A stretch of 64,000 nt of DNA. It comes from Longimicrobiales bacterium. Its GTDB lineage: Bacteria > Gemmatimonadota > Gemmatimonadetes > Longimicrobiales > RSA9. The notes beneath the pieces are model-generated. The model was not told the DNA's origin. It did not search any database and saw only the letters and a program-made list of their open reading frames with translations. A program made the translations under genes and the position numbers. The first letter of the stretch is position 1. Each line of letters begins with the position of its first letter. This document shows, one piece after another, positions 17,330 through 26,270 of this stretch. The DNA is taken from the NCBI GenBank assembly GCA_035461765.1, contig DATHUY010000147.1, forward strand, positions 1-64,000, in the 5' to 3' direction.

Positions 17330-17788
17330 TCAGCTGCCGGGATTCTCGTATCCCGTGCGAACGAAGGGCTTCACATCGTCCCAGCTGCGGAACCGTTCGG
17401 AAGCGTCATCCCGCCAGCCATGCCGGAGATCCGCCTCGACATCTTCGAATCCGCGGCCTTCGTAGTCGGGGTTGCGCCGCGCGATCCTGCCCAGGTAGTA
17501 GAACGAGCGCGCATCGTCGTAATCCGCTGTATCGGAGTATTGCTTCTCGTGCAGACTGCGATAGTGCGCGTCCGTCTCATCATTGAAATCGTCCGTCGCC
17601 TCGCCGACGCCATGCCCCGCCCACCAGCCACCGAGGGCCCCGGCCAGACCGCCGATGATGATGCCGGCAGGTCCGAGCATCGCTCCCAGCCCCGCACCGG
17701 CAGCCGCGCCGGTCATTCCTCCGAGCCCTTCCGATACACGCACCGGATCTTCGTCGTCGGCGGGCCCTCGATCGATCTGCTTCGCCAC
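17330..17788 (-). CDS. Glycine-zipper protein of unknown function
   Basis: A 152-aa protein. Residues about 22-60 form a Gly/Ala-rich membrane-like hairpin (GLGAMLGPAGIIIGGLAGALGGWWAGHG), typical of glycine-zipper segments. The acidic, aromatic C-terminal part (YYLGRIARRNPDYEGRGFEDVEADLRHGW) resembles a widespread hypothetical stress-related family in soil bacteria. The start is GTG 17788: AGGAGG at 17794-17799 is five bases upstream, while an ATG at 17793 abuts that site and is in another frame. Function unknown. Confidence 0.65.
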   Translation of the reverse strand: MAKQIDRGPADDEDPVRVSEGLGGMTGAAAGAGLGAMLGPAGIIIGGLAGALGGWWAGHGVGEATDDFNDETDAHYRSLHEKQYSDTADYDDARSFYYLGRIARRNPDYEGRGFEDVEADLRHGWRDDASERFRSWDDVKPFVRTGYENPGS

Positions 17789-17914
17789 TGCATCCTCCTC
17801 TTCATGGTTGTGGTCCTGCTGGACTCATGGGAGCAAGGAGTGCGCCGGGGGACGGCAGACCGGGCACGTTGCGTGCAACCCACGGGAGCGTCTCGCAACT
17901 GTACGGAGGATGGA

Positions 17915-18154
17915 ATGGCACAGTGTGAATTCTGCGGCAACAACTACGACAAGTCGTTCGAGGTGCGGATGCAGGGCTCGACACACACGTTCGACAGCTT
18001 CGAGTGTGCGATCGCCACTCTCGCACCGACGTGCGATACGTGCGGTGTGCGCATCATCGGGCACGGCATGGAGGCGAGCGGTCGCTTCTTCTGCTGCGAG
18101 CACTGCGCGGAGAAGGCCGGTGTTGAAGGGCTGAACGACCGCGTTCGCAGCTAA
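17915..18154 (+). CDS. Small Cys-rich zinc-binding protein
   Basis: A 79-aa protein with four Cys pairs or Cys/His clusters: CEFCG near residue 4, FECA near 29, CDTCG near 40, and CCEHCAEKAG near 60. The arrangement looks like a treble-clef, YHS/TRASH-type metal-binding module and matches a widespread small hypothetical family. It may bind zinc or another metal, or act as a protein-interaction adaptor. GGAGG is five bases before the ATG. Confidence 0.7.
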   Translation: MAQCEFCGNNYDKSFEVRMQGSTHTFDSFECAIATLAPTCDTCGVRIIGHGMEASGRFFCCEHCAEKAGVEGLNDRVRS

Positions 18155-18254
18155 CGCGGGGAAGGTTCGCAGCTGACGCGCGAAGCAGGAAAACGAGTCG
18201 GCGGCATCGCGTTCAGGGATGCGCTCAACGCAGCACGACGCCGGCTCGCTGAGC

Positions 18255-18276
18255 GCCGGCCGCATCGGCGGCCGGC
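18255..18276. terminator. Hairpin between convergent genes
   Basis: GCCGGCCG at 18255-18262 pairs with CGGCCGGC at 18269-18276 across a 6-base loop, just before the end of the minus-strand transpeptidase gene. It would serve both strands. No T tract. Confidence 0.5.
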
Positions 18277-18282
18277 GTCCAT

Positions 18283-19131
18283 TCAGAAGATGTAGACGGG
18301 CGTGCCTACGGGCACCTGCTCGAAGAGCTGAGCCACATCCGCATTGTACATGCGGACGCAGCCATGACTCACGGCGTCGCCGATCGTGGTCTCCTGATTC
18401 GTGCCGTGGATCAGGTAGCCGTCGCCCAGCTCCAGCTTGTGTGTGCCCAGGATCTCGGGGATCTCACGCTGCCGCGTGCCGAACGGCGGGATATAGACCT
18501 TGCCATCGAAGATGATCTCCGTGCCGGGCGTGAACGGCCAGAAATTGCCGAACTGATTGACTCGCCCTACCTCGCTGCCCCGCACCTCCAGGCGGGTGCT
18601 GTCACCCAGCGCGACACGCTGTCCCTTGCGCAGACGAACGACATCCAGGTCCTTCTCCACAGCGACCTCGAAGTAGTGCCAGTCCGGTGGCACCCACAGC
18701 GGGTCGGTCGCCTTCGCCTGCACGCGCCGCCTGCCCACGGGAGTCGTGAAGTCGTACTCCCTGCCTTCGTACGTGAAGCCTTCCTCCATGCCGACGGCGA
18801 CCGGTGCCCGGAAGACGACAATGGTATCGCGCATCAGCCACAGCGAACGCGTCTCCGTGCTCACCATCACACGCAGGCCTCCGGCGAGCATGGCCGATCG
18901 CCACACTTCGGTGCCCTTCATCGTGGATGGCTGGACCAGCTCGGGCGACTGAGGCACGGCTTCGCGCGCACGCGCCATGGCCTGCTCGAGCCGTTCCTTT
19001 TCCCGGACCTCGGGAGGTCTGCGGTCGATCACCTCGGCGAGTGGCCCACTCGCACACGCACCCGTGCTCATCGCGAGGATCGCCGCCCACAGGAGGCGAC
19101 CCGTTCCTGCTGCACTCATGCTGCTCGTCAT
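18283..19131 (-). CDS. L,D-transpeptidase (YkuD domain)
   Basis: A 282-aa exported enzyme acting on peptidoglycan. The signal region (residues 1-30) ends in a possible lipobox (STGACAS). The YkuD domain covers about residues 130-280 and includes IHGTNQETTIGDAVSHGCVRMYN with the catalytic Cys at residue 258 and the upstream His. It lacks the scaffold and peptidoglycan-binding parts of the YcbB-type enzyme at 3840, so it belongs to a different subgroup, closer to the ErfK/YbiS class. The open frame extends to 19191 but the signal fits a start at 19131 or 19119. Confidence 0.88.
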   Translation of the reverse strand: MTSSMSAAGTGRLLWAAILAMSTGACASGPLAEVIDRRPPEVREKERLEQAMARAREAVPQSPELVQPSTMKGTEVWRSAMLAGGLRVMVSTETRSLWLMRDTIVVFRAPVAVGMEEGFTYEGREYDFTTPVGRRRVQAKATDPLWVPPDWHYFEVAVEKDLDVVRLRKGQRVALGDSTRLEVRGSEVGRVNQFGNFWPFTPGTEIIFDGKVYIPPFGTRQREIPEILGTHKLELGDGYLIHGTNQETTIGDAVSHGCVRMYNADVAQLFEQVPVGTPVYIF

Positions 19132-19417
19132 TTCCAGGTTGAACGTCAACAGTGGTCCACTGCCGTGGTGCATGTACCACGCCGCGGCCATTCGGGTCCA
19201 TCGGCCCGCTCAGCGGGAGACCGCCGGATCTCTGTCCACGCAGGGTGACGCCCGCTGACCCATGGACAGGCCGCAAGCTGTTGTGAACTGGCGAAGTTAC
19301 GCCGTTTTTTGCCGGCATGCGTTGTGACATTGAGAATGGCACCCCCGGCCGCGAGGCTGATCAGGTGCAGGTCGTTCGGACACACCGGCGGCGCGGGTCG
19401 AGCAGGAGGCGAATCGT

Positions 19418-20167
19418 ATGAGAGCAGGATGGCTGGTGGCCCTCGCGGCCGGAGCAGCGATCGGGATGGCGGCGCCGACGGACGTGGCGGCGCAGGGGAA
19501 TTCGAACCGCGCGCGTCAGCAGCAGGAGCTGCAGCGTCAGCGGCAGCAGGCGCGCGAGCAGGCCCGTCGTGAGGCGGAGCGGAAGCAGCAGACGGAACGC
19601 GAGCGACTGCGTCGTCAGCAGCAGCAGGAAGCGAACCGGGCCGGTCTCGTCCTGCGCCGCAACGATGACTACGAACGTGCCCGGCGCGAGCGCGAGCGTC
19701 GCGAGCGCCGCAATGATCCGTGGGACATCATCCTCGGGCGTGACGGCGACCGCCGCGACCGCGATGACCGCTATGACCCACGCGATGGCCGCTATGACAG
19801 CCGCGGACCCGCGTTCTGCCGCAGCGGTGAGGGTCACCCGGTGAAGGGGCGCCAGTGGTGCCGCGACAAGGGCTTCGGTCTCGGCCGCGACCGCTCACGC
19901 GACATCTGGGGCGACATCATCTATCGCGATCGTCGCTACGATCATCGCCGGCTGAGCCGCTCCACGCTCGGTGACATCCTCGGCTCGGTCGTGCTCGACC
20001 GCTTCGACTCGTACGGCCGTACGTATTACGGCAACGGCACGCTGAATGGCCGCTGGCTGGATGACCGTGCGTCCGTGCTCCAGCTCTTCATGGGCTCGGT
20101 GCCGATCGCGCGGCTCATTGACTCGAACCGCGACGGTCGCGTGGACAACGTTTCACTGCTGCGCTGA
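19418..20167 (+). CDS. Secreted Arg/Gln-rich protein
   Basis: A 249-aa protein with a clear signal peptide (residues 1-26, ending DVAAQ). A long charged helical stretch rich in Arg, Gln and Glu follows (about 28-95, likely coiled coil), then an Arg/Asp repeat-like region (GDRRDRDDRYDPRDGRYDSRG). The C-terminal part has two Cys (FCRSGEGHPVKGRQWCRDKG) and ends with a conserved-looking domain, LIDSNRDGRVDNVSLLR. It may bind nucleic acid or metal outside the cell, but I do not recognise the family. AGGAGG precedes the ATG. Confidence 0.7.
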   Translation: MRAGWLVALAAGAAIGMAAPTDVAAQGNSNRARQQQELQRQRQQAREQARREAERKQQTERERLRRQQQQEANRAGLVLRRNDDYERARRERERRERRNDPWDIILGRDGDRRDRDDRYDPRDGRYDSRGPAFCRSGEGHPVKGRQWCRDKGFGLGRDRSRDIWGDIIYRDRRYDHRRLSRSTLGDILGSVVLDRFDSYGRTYYGNGTLNGRWLDDRASVLQLFMGSVPIARLIDSNRDGRVDNVSLLR

Positions 20168-20174
20168 CGCGGTC

Positions 20175-20207
20175 GGGGCGCGGAGCGGTCCTCCCCGCTC
20201 CCGCCCC
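20175..20207. terminator. Long GC hairpin after the Arg-rich protein gene
   Basis: GGGGCG with inner GGAGCGG pairs with CCGCTCC and then CGCCCC, giving about 13 bp of stem around a 5-base loop, eight bases after the stop codon. No T tract. Confidence 0.55.
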
Positions 20208-20278
20208 ACTTCCGCGTCGCCTCCCCACATGTCAGCCGCACACTTCCGCTGATCGCGCCTCGTCGGTATCATCGTCGC

Positions 20279-20965
20279 ATGAAAATCCTGGTGATCGACG
20301 ACGATCCGCTCATCATCGAGTTCGTACGACGCGGGCTCATGGAGGATGGCTACGTGCTGGACGCCGCCGTCACAGCGAGCGAAGGACTTCTCTGCGCGCG
20401 CATCGGCAGCTACGATGCGATCATTCTGGATATCGGACTGCCCGACGCATCGGGCCTCGACGTGGCGCGCGAGATGCGCCGCGAGAGCGACGCCACCCCG
20501 ATCCTCCTCCTGACCGCACGCACCGGAACCGACAATCTAGTCGACGGCCTCGACGCCGGCGCCGACGACTATCTGACGAAGCCGTTCGACATCCGCGAGC
20601 TGCGCGCACGACTCCGTGCACTGACCCGGCGCGGCGGATCCACTCGCGCCGAGACCGTGCGCATGGGCGCACTGACGCTCGATCGACTCGACCACGAAGT
20701 GCGCATCGGCGACACGCCCCTCCGCCTCACACCCAAGGAGTACCTCCTCCTCGAGTATTTCATCCTGCGGCCCGGCACCGTCATCACGCGTACGGAGCTG
20801 CTCGAAAAGGTGTGGGAGATGAACTTCGACCCGCAGTCCAACATCGTGGACGTGCACGTCGCACGGCTGCGCAGCAAGCTCAGGGATTCGCCGGGTGTGC
20901 CGCAGCTGGAGACCGTCCGTGGATTCGGATTCCGTCTGAGCGACGCCGCCGCCGGCCTCGACTGA
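20279..20965 (+). CDS. OmpR/PhoB-family response regulator
   Basis: A 228-aa two-domain regulator. The receiver domain (1-120) has the acidic pocket DDD at 7-9, phospho-acceptor Asp51 (ILDIGLP), Thr of LLLTAR and Lys of YLTKPFD. The winged-helix DNA-binding domain follows (LTPKEYLLLEYFILRPG... VDVHVARLRSKL). It is closest in shape to the PhoP/QseB branch. No histidine kinase gene is adjacent, so it is an orphan here and its signal and targets are unknown. Confidence 0.93.
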   Translation: MKILVIDDDPLIIEFVRRGLMEDGYVLDAAVTASEGLLCARIGSYDAIILDIGLPDASGLDVAREMRRESDATPILLLTARTGTDNLVDGLDAGADDYLTKPFDIRELRARLRALTRRGGSTRAETVRMGALTLDRLDHEVRIGDTPLRLTPKEYLLLEYFILRPGTVITRTELLEKVWEMNFDPQSNIVDVHVARLRSKLRDSPGVPQLETVRGFGFRLSDAAAGLD

Positions 20966-21019
20966 GGCCATCAGGAATCGACTTCGGCCGGCGCGACTCG
21001 ACGTCGACGACCGAAGACG

Positions 21020-21418
21020 TCATGAGTTCGACGCGATCACCCGCGTCACAGTCAGATGCCCGGCGGCATCGATGTGCAGAGAGGCACCCGCTTCGATCCT
21101 CCTGCCCGGCGCTTCCACCACTCCGACCCCGCGCCGCTCCTGGCGCAGGATACTGCCCTCACCAGCTCGAACAGGGATCGTCTCTTCCGTCACACCACCC
21201 GTCCTCACCCACGTGCTGCGCAGCAGACGCGTATCCGTGCCTTCCTTCACTGCCGTCTCCACGCGCAGCCCGGTACCCGCACTCCGCACGTTCAGCTCGA
21301 TGGCTTCTACCTCCGCCCGCTCCAGCACCACTGCGCTCACGCCAACGCTCTGCTGCGCGGACGCCGCGCCGGCGAACCCGGCGCCGAGCACAATCGCGAT
21401 CGATATTTCCCGGACCAT
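21020..21418 (-). CDS. Small secreted protein at the end of the fimbrial cluster
   Basis: A predicted 132-aa protein with a signal peptide (residues 1-22, ending ASAQ) and a beta-rich remainder (LRVETAVKEGTDTRLLRSTWVRTGG, LHIDAAGHLTVTRVI). I do not recognise a family. ATG 21418 is preceded by GGAG eight bases upstream; the open frame runs to 21481. It is on the same strand as the usher gene, 262 bases downstream. That gap carries several palindromes, so it probably has its own promoter. A role as an accessory or minor fimbrial protein is only suggested by position. Confidence 0.6.
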   Translation of the reverse strand: MVREISIAIVLGAGFAGAASAQQSVGVSAVVLERAEVEAIELNVRSAGTGLRVETAVKEGTDTRLLRSTWVRTGGVTEETIPVRAGEGSILRQERRGVGVVEAPGRRIEAGASLHIDAAGHLTVTRVIASNS

Positions 21419-21497
21419 CGCGTCATCTCCGTGGAGTGAGAGCCGCGATGTGGAAGGCGAGCATCGTGCCGCCGTCGTCATGACACCCTAAGCCATT

Positions 21498-21656
21498 GTG
21501 ATGACATCACTTAGAAACCCACTCCCAATTCGGCCCCGCTGTCCGGATTCCGGACGCCGGCTGGCAGGCCCTGGGGCGCGCGTGTCGGGATACACAGGAA
21601 AACCGGTGCATTCCGGTGAGGTGTCCGTATATCGGACAGCGCCCGAAGGTCGGACA
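21498..21656. promoter_or_regulatory. Cluster of operator-like palindromes
   Basis: Two copies of TGTCCG-N5-CGGAC(G/A) lie at 21540-21556 and 21622-21638, 82 bases apart, with an extra half site CGGACA at 21651-21656. GTGATGACATCAC, a 6-1-6 palindrome, is at 21498-21510. They fill the gap between the usher gene and the small secreted protein gene, both on the minus strand. They could be binding sites controlling the small gene, or hairpins ending the fimbrial transcript. Confidence 0.5.
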
Positions 21657-21680
21657 GCTGATGGCGTGAGCCGCCTGGCG

Positions 21681-24260
21681 TCAGCGGCGCTGGAGGTGGA
21701 TGGGCGGGATCTCGACGACCATCTCATCACCGGATCCGGTGATCGTGAACTCCGTAGCGGCGGGGATTGCCGAAGCGCCGATGGCATCGAGTGAAGCGGG
21801 TGAAACGGTGATGCGGTAGCGGCCCGGGCGAACGCGGCTCACGTAGAACATTCCGTCGGAGAACGTGACGGCGGTGAGTGCGACGCCGGAATCCACGTTG
21901 GTGATGTCGAGTGAGATACCGGCAACGGTAGGTACCTCCGTTGCGGCGGTGAGCATTCCGATCAGCTCGCTCGTATTGACGAGCTGGACATCGACGCGGC
22001 GCGCCATGTTCGGTGCAGGGCGGATAATGATATCGGAGCGGCTTGTGGTCAGGCTGGGATCGGGAGTGCGAGTGGAATCGATGGCGAGCTGGATAGGACG
22101 GTACGGCTGCATCCCCCAGATGCGGAAGCGGCCAGCGTCGTCGGAAACCGCGCGGAATCCGCCCGCGACGAGATGCGCGCCGGGGACGACATCGTCACCG
22201 TCGGAGAACACGTCATCACCGTTGCGGTCAATGAAGACGGTGCCGCGGAGCCCGGAGTAGCCGGTGCGCGCGGACGGATTCAGGGTGACGGATCCGTCGT
22301 GAGCGAACGACGTGCTGCCGCTCACACTGAATGAGCTGGACGCTACACCTGCGGCGCTGGAGACGGCGCGCAGAGCGGACTGTACGGAGCCGGTCCTGGC
22401 GCTGTAGCCGATCGACAGTGTCGGTCTCGAGCTGCCGCGGCTCCACTGCGCGCCTGCGGTGATCACGGCGTTGGCCCGTGGCTGCACCGAGACGCCAGCC
22501 TCAAGGATGCGGACTCCGATCTCACCGATGCCGATGCCGGCGTTGATGAGCGGACGGAGGGTCCGGGACCGGAAAGTGAACGGTGTGTAGACGGCCGCCC
22601 GGCCGGAGAGCAGATGTGTGCGCGCCGGGGTGTTGTCATGGTCATAGCGCGCTTCGAGGAAGCCTCGGCTGAAGCTGGCCATGGACGAGACACGCCAGCG
22701 CTCGAACTCGCCGAGCTCACCGGCGGCCGCGGCGCCGAAGCGCAGCTGCGAAAAGCGGGACTCACGTCGTTCGATGCGTTCATCCCAGTGGGCTTCCAGA
22801 TCCCAGCGCATGTCGCGTTCACGGACCAGGGATATGGGTCCGAACCCCGAGCGGGAGATGCTGCTCCGGACGCTCGCGCGCGATCCATCGCGGGGAAACA
22901 CGGAGACGTCGGCCGAGTAGAGCGAGAATGGCATATATGTGAGCTCTGCGGTCGCGCGGAGGCCGGACGACAGGCTGTAGACGAAGTAGGGCCGCAGGCT
23001 CGAGCCCGTGGTGTCGCGTATCATCTCGAACCCGCCGCCCACAGTGACGAGCGATGTGGCGCCATAGCGCACGTCGGCGTGCGCGAACTCGTCACATGCG
23101 GCGGCGCACGCCCCTGCGGCCACAGAGTATTCGACCGCATCGCGACGCAGCAGAGACACGGGAGTCTGGTAGAGCAGCGTCGTCACCACTTCCTCGCCGG
23201 CGGGTCCGTACATCCGGACCTGGACGGGCGTCGTGCCGCTGCGGAGCGGCACCGCAACCGGATCGACCGATGCGATGTCGGAATAGCCGAGCAGCTGATT
23301 GCCCTGAAACACTTCGTATTCCCAGCCCGCCGGCAGGTCCGGCTGCACGAGCACGGCGCTGAGCTCGTGACTGCGAAGGAAGGGTCGGTTGCTGATCTCG
23401 ACGCCGCGCAGGAAGCGGGCGAAGAGACCGTTCGTGACGATGTCCCCCGCACTCACCTGAGCGATGTAGCGACCCTGCGGAAACACGCGGTGATATCGTA
23501 GTGTCGCATCGCGTACGTGGTCCGCGGCATCACTGCCGATCTCGAAGACGGCACCAGCACGCAGATCGCCCCCGAGTAGTGCGACGCCGGCATCACTGCG
23601 TACGGTGGTGAGTCGCGTGGGGTCGAGCCCATTGGTCGCGATCTGCCAGTCGACGATGCCGGCACCACTCAGGGGCGCGTATGCCGCGGCCTGCAGCTCC
23701 TGATTCTCCTCCAGCTGACGCTGCCGCGCGAGCAGCACCGCGCGCCGCTGCTCCGCGATGATCCGCTGCTGCGCAGGGAATGCGACTTCGCGTGCGATCG
23801 CGACGCTCAGCGTCGCGTAATCGACGCGCACGGTCGCCTCGAGGAGCGCGGCAACGCGCTCGGCGCGCAGATAGACGAGCGGACCATGCAGTGTGATTTC
23901 GGCGGGAGCGAGCTGAACGGACGACTCGCCGACGGTGAGTGTGTTCGTTGCGGTATCGAGCTGCGCTGCGCCGCCGGACAGACGCGGAATGGTGAGGACC
24001 GGGCCCGACCAGGCTGCGGCCAGGCCGAGATACCAGCTGACGTGCTCGAGCGGGAGCAGCATGCTGCCCGCAGAGTCGACAAGGACGATCAGGGTCAGCG
24101 GCGGCAGTCTCTCCGCGACCAGCTCGACAATGCCCTCCTCGTACGGGCCCGTTTGTGCGAATGCGGCGGATGTCAGGCCGGAAATGGCGAGGCAAAGCAG
24201 AAGCGCCGACCGGAGGAACAGCACCGGTCGGCGCAGGACGCCGCGTCGACCGACGATCAC
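21681..24260 (-). CDS. Fimbrial usher-like outer-membrane protein (atypical)
   Basis: An about 859-aa outer-membrane protein that should receive chaperone-subunit complexes and extrude a fimbria. A signal peptide (ending AAFAQ) is followed by an N-terminal module of about 120 residues (DSAGSMLLPLEHVSWYLG, LVYLRAERVAALLEA) that resembles a copper-amine-oxidase-N-like or stalk domain rather than the usual usher NTD. The middle has usher features: GDIVTNGLFARFLRGVEISN, then a plug-like domain (FQGNQLLGYSDIASVDPVAVPL). The C-terminus has GTVFIDRNGDDVFSDGDD, a SdrD_B-like repeat. The start is uncertain: TTG 24278 or GTG 24260. It overlaps or abuts the upstream pilin gene. Confidence 0.7.
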   Translation of the reverse strand: MIVGRRGVLRRPVLFLRSALLLCLAISGLTSAAFAQTGPYEEGIVELVAERLPPLTLIVLVDSAGSMLLPLEHVSWYLGLAAAWSGPVLTIPRLSGGAAQLDTATNTLTVGESSVQLAPAEITLHGPLVYLRAERVAALLEATVRVDYATLSVAIAREVAFPAQQRIIAEQRRAVLLARQRQLEENQELQAAAYAPLSGAGIVDWQIATNGLDPTRLTTVRSDAGVALLGGDLRAGAVFEIGSDAADHVRDATLRYHRVFPQGRYIAQVSAGDIVTNGLFARFLRGVEISNRPFLRSHELSAVLVQPDLPAGWEYEVFQGNQLLGYSDIASVDPVAVPLRSGTTPVQVRMYGPAGEEVVTTLLYQTPVSLLRRDAVEYSVAAGACAAACDEFAHADVRYGATSLVTVGGGFEMIRDTTGSSLRPYFVYSLSSGLRATAELTYMPFSLYSADVSVFPRDGSRASVRSSISRSGFGPISLVRERDMRWDLEAHWDERIERRESRFSQLRFGAAAAGELGEFERWRVSSMASFSRGFLEARYDHDNTPARTHLLSGRAAVYTPFTFRSRTLRPLINAGIGIGEIGVRILEAGVSVQPRANAVITAGAQWSRGSSRPTLSIGYSARTGSVQSALRAVSSAAGVASSSFSVSGSTSFAHDGSVTLNPSARTGYSGLRGTVFIDRNGDDVFSDGDDVVPGAHLVAGGFRAVSDDAGRFRIWGMQPYRPIQLAIDSTRTPDPSLTTSRSDIIIRPAPNMARRVDVQLVNTSELIGMLTAATEVPTVAGISLDITNVDSGVALTAVTFSDGMFYVSRVRPGRYRITVSPASLDAIGASAIPAATEFTITGSGDEMVVEIPPIHLQRR

Positions 24261-24261
24261 G

Positions 24262-24846
24262 TCAGTAGACCTGAACAATCGTCAGTGTCACGGTGCCGGT
24301 GTAGACACCGGCACGCGCTGTTGACGGCACGGAGAGACGGCCGCCCACGTAAACGCCGAGCTCGGTGGCAGGAGGAAAGAACCGGTTCGGATGACAGGTC
24401 AGATTGGGTCGCGTCTGCTGACAGACGCGCACCGATGCGCCAGCCGGATCGAAACCGGTGAGTACGCAGCCGGATCCGCCCGACGTCACACACCAGCCGC
24501 CGTACTGCGCGCCGGTCGACGTCAACGTCAGCGGCGGGAGTGAGCCGCTCGTGAGCGTCGCCGGCATGGTCAGGCTGAAGTCGAGACCGGCTACTCCCGC
24601 CACGTCGTAACGGAACTCGCCGGCCTGGATCGAGCCGCTCTGCGGTGCGGCAGCCGCGACCACGTCGACATCGACGGTCTGGCCGACGAGCGGTGTAATC
24701 GCGCCGAAGGTGAGATTGCGCACGCCCGCCCCGGTCGGCGAGCGGACCGGAACGGATGCGGCGACGTTCACCTGCTGCGCGTCCAGAGGACTGGCCGTGA
24801 CCAGCAGCGCGACGGCGAGCAGCATCGTCCGGTGACGCACAATCAC
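24262..24846 (-). CDS. DUF4402-like pilin/tip protein
   Basis: A 194-aa secreted protein. The signal ends near SPLDAQ. RNLTFGAITPLVGQTVDV is the conserved start of DUF4402 domains, which are immunoglobulin-like fimbrial subunits that need a chaperone. The domain is larger than its two paralogues in the cluster and has extra Cys pairs (GWCVTSGGSGCVL, VRVCQQTRPNLTC). That would suit a tip or adhesin-like subunit. The GTG start overlaps the chaperone stop by four bases (GTGA), indicating translational coupling; an ATG at 24825 is an alternative. Confidence 0.75.
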   Translation of the reverse strand: MIVRHRTMLLAVALLVTASPLDAQQVNVAASVPVRSPTGAGVRNLTFGAITPLVGQTVDVDVVAAAAPQSGSIQAGEFRYDVAGVAGLDFSLTMPATLTSGSLPPLTLTSTGAQYGGWCVTSGGSGCVLTGFDPAGASVRVCQQTRPNLTCHPNRFFPPATELGVYVGGRLSVPSTARAGVYTGTVTLTIVQVY

Positions 24847-25703
24847 CTCACGTCGATCATGCCGCTGACTGCCGGCGCCGTGATGATATTTGCCTGGCCC
24901 AGCTCCGGCCGCTCCGTTGACAGCCGGTAGCGCACGCGCGCGGCGTTCTCCATGCCGGGCACGGTGAACCGGCGTCGCAGCGTGCGATAGACGGAGACCA
25001 CGTCCTGCTCTTCGTGCAGCACGTTGCCCGCTGCGTCCAGTACCTCGATGCCGATGTGCCCCAGGTACGCCGCCTCGCCCTGGCGGGCCATGTCCAGCGT
25101 GACCTGGAGTCCGTCCGCAATGCGTTCCGCTCGTGTATCCGTGAGCTGGATGCCCGTCGTCAGAGCGCCCTTCCGATAGTTCAGCGAAGCCACGATGATG
25201 GTGCGCATGCTGATCGCCACACGGACATCGGGCTGCACCTGCTGCTCCACGGGCGGACGACCGCCCGTGGCGGTCACCAGAACTCGCGACCAGTACTCAC
25301 CATCCTCGATCCCGGCCGGCGGCTGGGCAAGGATGCGCACGACCTGCTGCTGTCCCGGCTGGAGCACCAGGCGGCGCGGAAACGCGCGCAGCCACGGCAC
25401 CGCCGACGGCTCGCCCTCGGGCGCTGCAGCGGAGAGCGGTACCGTCACATTGCCGACACTGTCCGACTGCGGGTAGCCGAACGCGAACGAGATCTCGATC
25501 TCTTCGGGCAGCGGATTGGGATTGTAGAGCGTGACCGTGCCCGTCCGGTTCGTATGACTCAGGAACACGGACATCGGGCTCACGGACACGGCCCGCAGTG
25601 CCGCCGCCCCGGCGCCGAGCAGCGCGACGATGGCGGCTGCCGCGATGATCGCGCTCCGCCGCGCCGCGGCGAAATTCATTCCGATATTCATACTGCCGCT
25701 CAT
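24843..25703 (-). CDS. PapD-like periplasmic pilus chaperone
   Basis: A 286-aa protein with a signal or membrane anchor (about residues 12-35) and two Ig-like domains. The first has SVSPMSVFLSHTNRTGTVTLYNPNPLPEEI and PWLRAFPRRLVLQPGQQQVVRI, the classic G1-F1 region of fimbrial chaperones. It would hold subunits in a folding-competent state and pass them to the usher. ATG 25703 has AAGGG at good spacing. It follows the second pilin gene by 10 bases and overlaps the third. Confidence 0.82.
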   Translation of the reverse strand: MSGSMNIGMNFAAARRSAIIAAAAIVALLGAGAAALRAVSVSPMSVFLSHTNRTGTVTLYNPNPLPEEIEISFAFGYPQSDSVGNVTVPLSAAAPEGEPSAVPWLRAFPRRLVLQPGQQQVVRILAQPPAGIEDGEYWSRVLVTATGGRPPVEQQVQPDVRVAISMRTIIVASLNYRKGALTTGIQLTDTRAERIADGLQVTLDMARQGEAAYLGHIGIEVLDAAGNVLHEEQDVVSVYRTLRRRFTVPGMENAARVRYRLSTERPELGQANIITAPAVSGMIDVR

Positions 25704-25713
25704 CCGTTTCCCT

Positions 25714-26187
25714 TCACGTTCCTGTCTGGACGACCATGACCACGATCGTCGCCGAATAGAACCCTGCCATCTGCGCCGCCGCCGGCATGGCCTGCCCACC
25801 GAGGTTCAGCTGCGCCTCACGCTCCGCGGGATTGATCCGGAACGACGTCGTCGTCGACGGATCGAACGAAGTCACTTTGCGGCGGATCGTCAGCAGCCCG
25901 GCGTCGGCGCCGAACACCAGCGGGATGGTGTGCCCCGCGGGCGAAGTCAGCTGCGCCGGCAGCTGGAATGACACCTGATACGTTCCACGGCCGTCTATCC
26001 TCAGCTGCGCGCTGCGGATCAGATCCGTCGGAGCCACGACCGTCGCTACTCCAGGGGTAATCTGACCGAAGTCCAGGTTCCGCTCCGACGCCACGAGCAC
26101 CTGCGCCGCTGCGGTGCCTGCTCCCGCGACGGAGACCACGAGCACCGCAAGCGCCGCCAGGGCCGCACGCATGATTCGTGGTCTCAT
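25714..26187 (-). CDS. DUF4402 fimbrial subunit-like protein
   Basis: A 157-aa secreted protein. The signal is residues 1-26 (ending GTAAAQ). RNLDFGQITPGVATVV opens the DUF4402 domain and GFYSATIVVMV is the typical closing strand. It is probably a structural fimbrial subunit. ATG 26187 and ATG 26199 are both possible: AAAAGG lies 12 bases before the first and directly against the second. The short gap upstream is unusually A/T-rich for this window and might hold an internal promoter. Confidence 0.72.
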   Translation of the reverse strand: MRPRIMRAALAALAVLVVSVAGAGTAAAQVLVASERNLDFGQITPGVATVVAPTDLIRSAQLRIDGRGTYQVSFQLPAQLTSPAGHTIPLVFGADAGLLTIRRKVTSFDPSTTTSFRINPAEREAQLNLGGQAMPAAAQMAGFYSATIVVMVVQTGT

Positions 26188-26270
26188 CGCGTGTATCATC
26201 CTTTTAATATTGCACCAGCCACCGGCCGACGCACCCACGTCAGTGCGCCGACCGGCGGCCGAACGACGCA

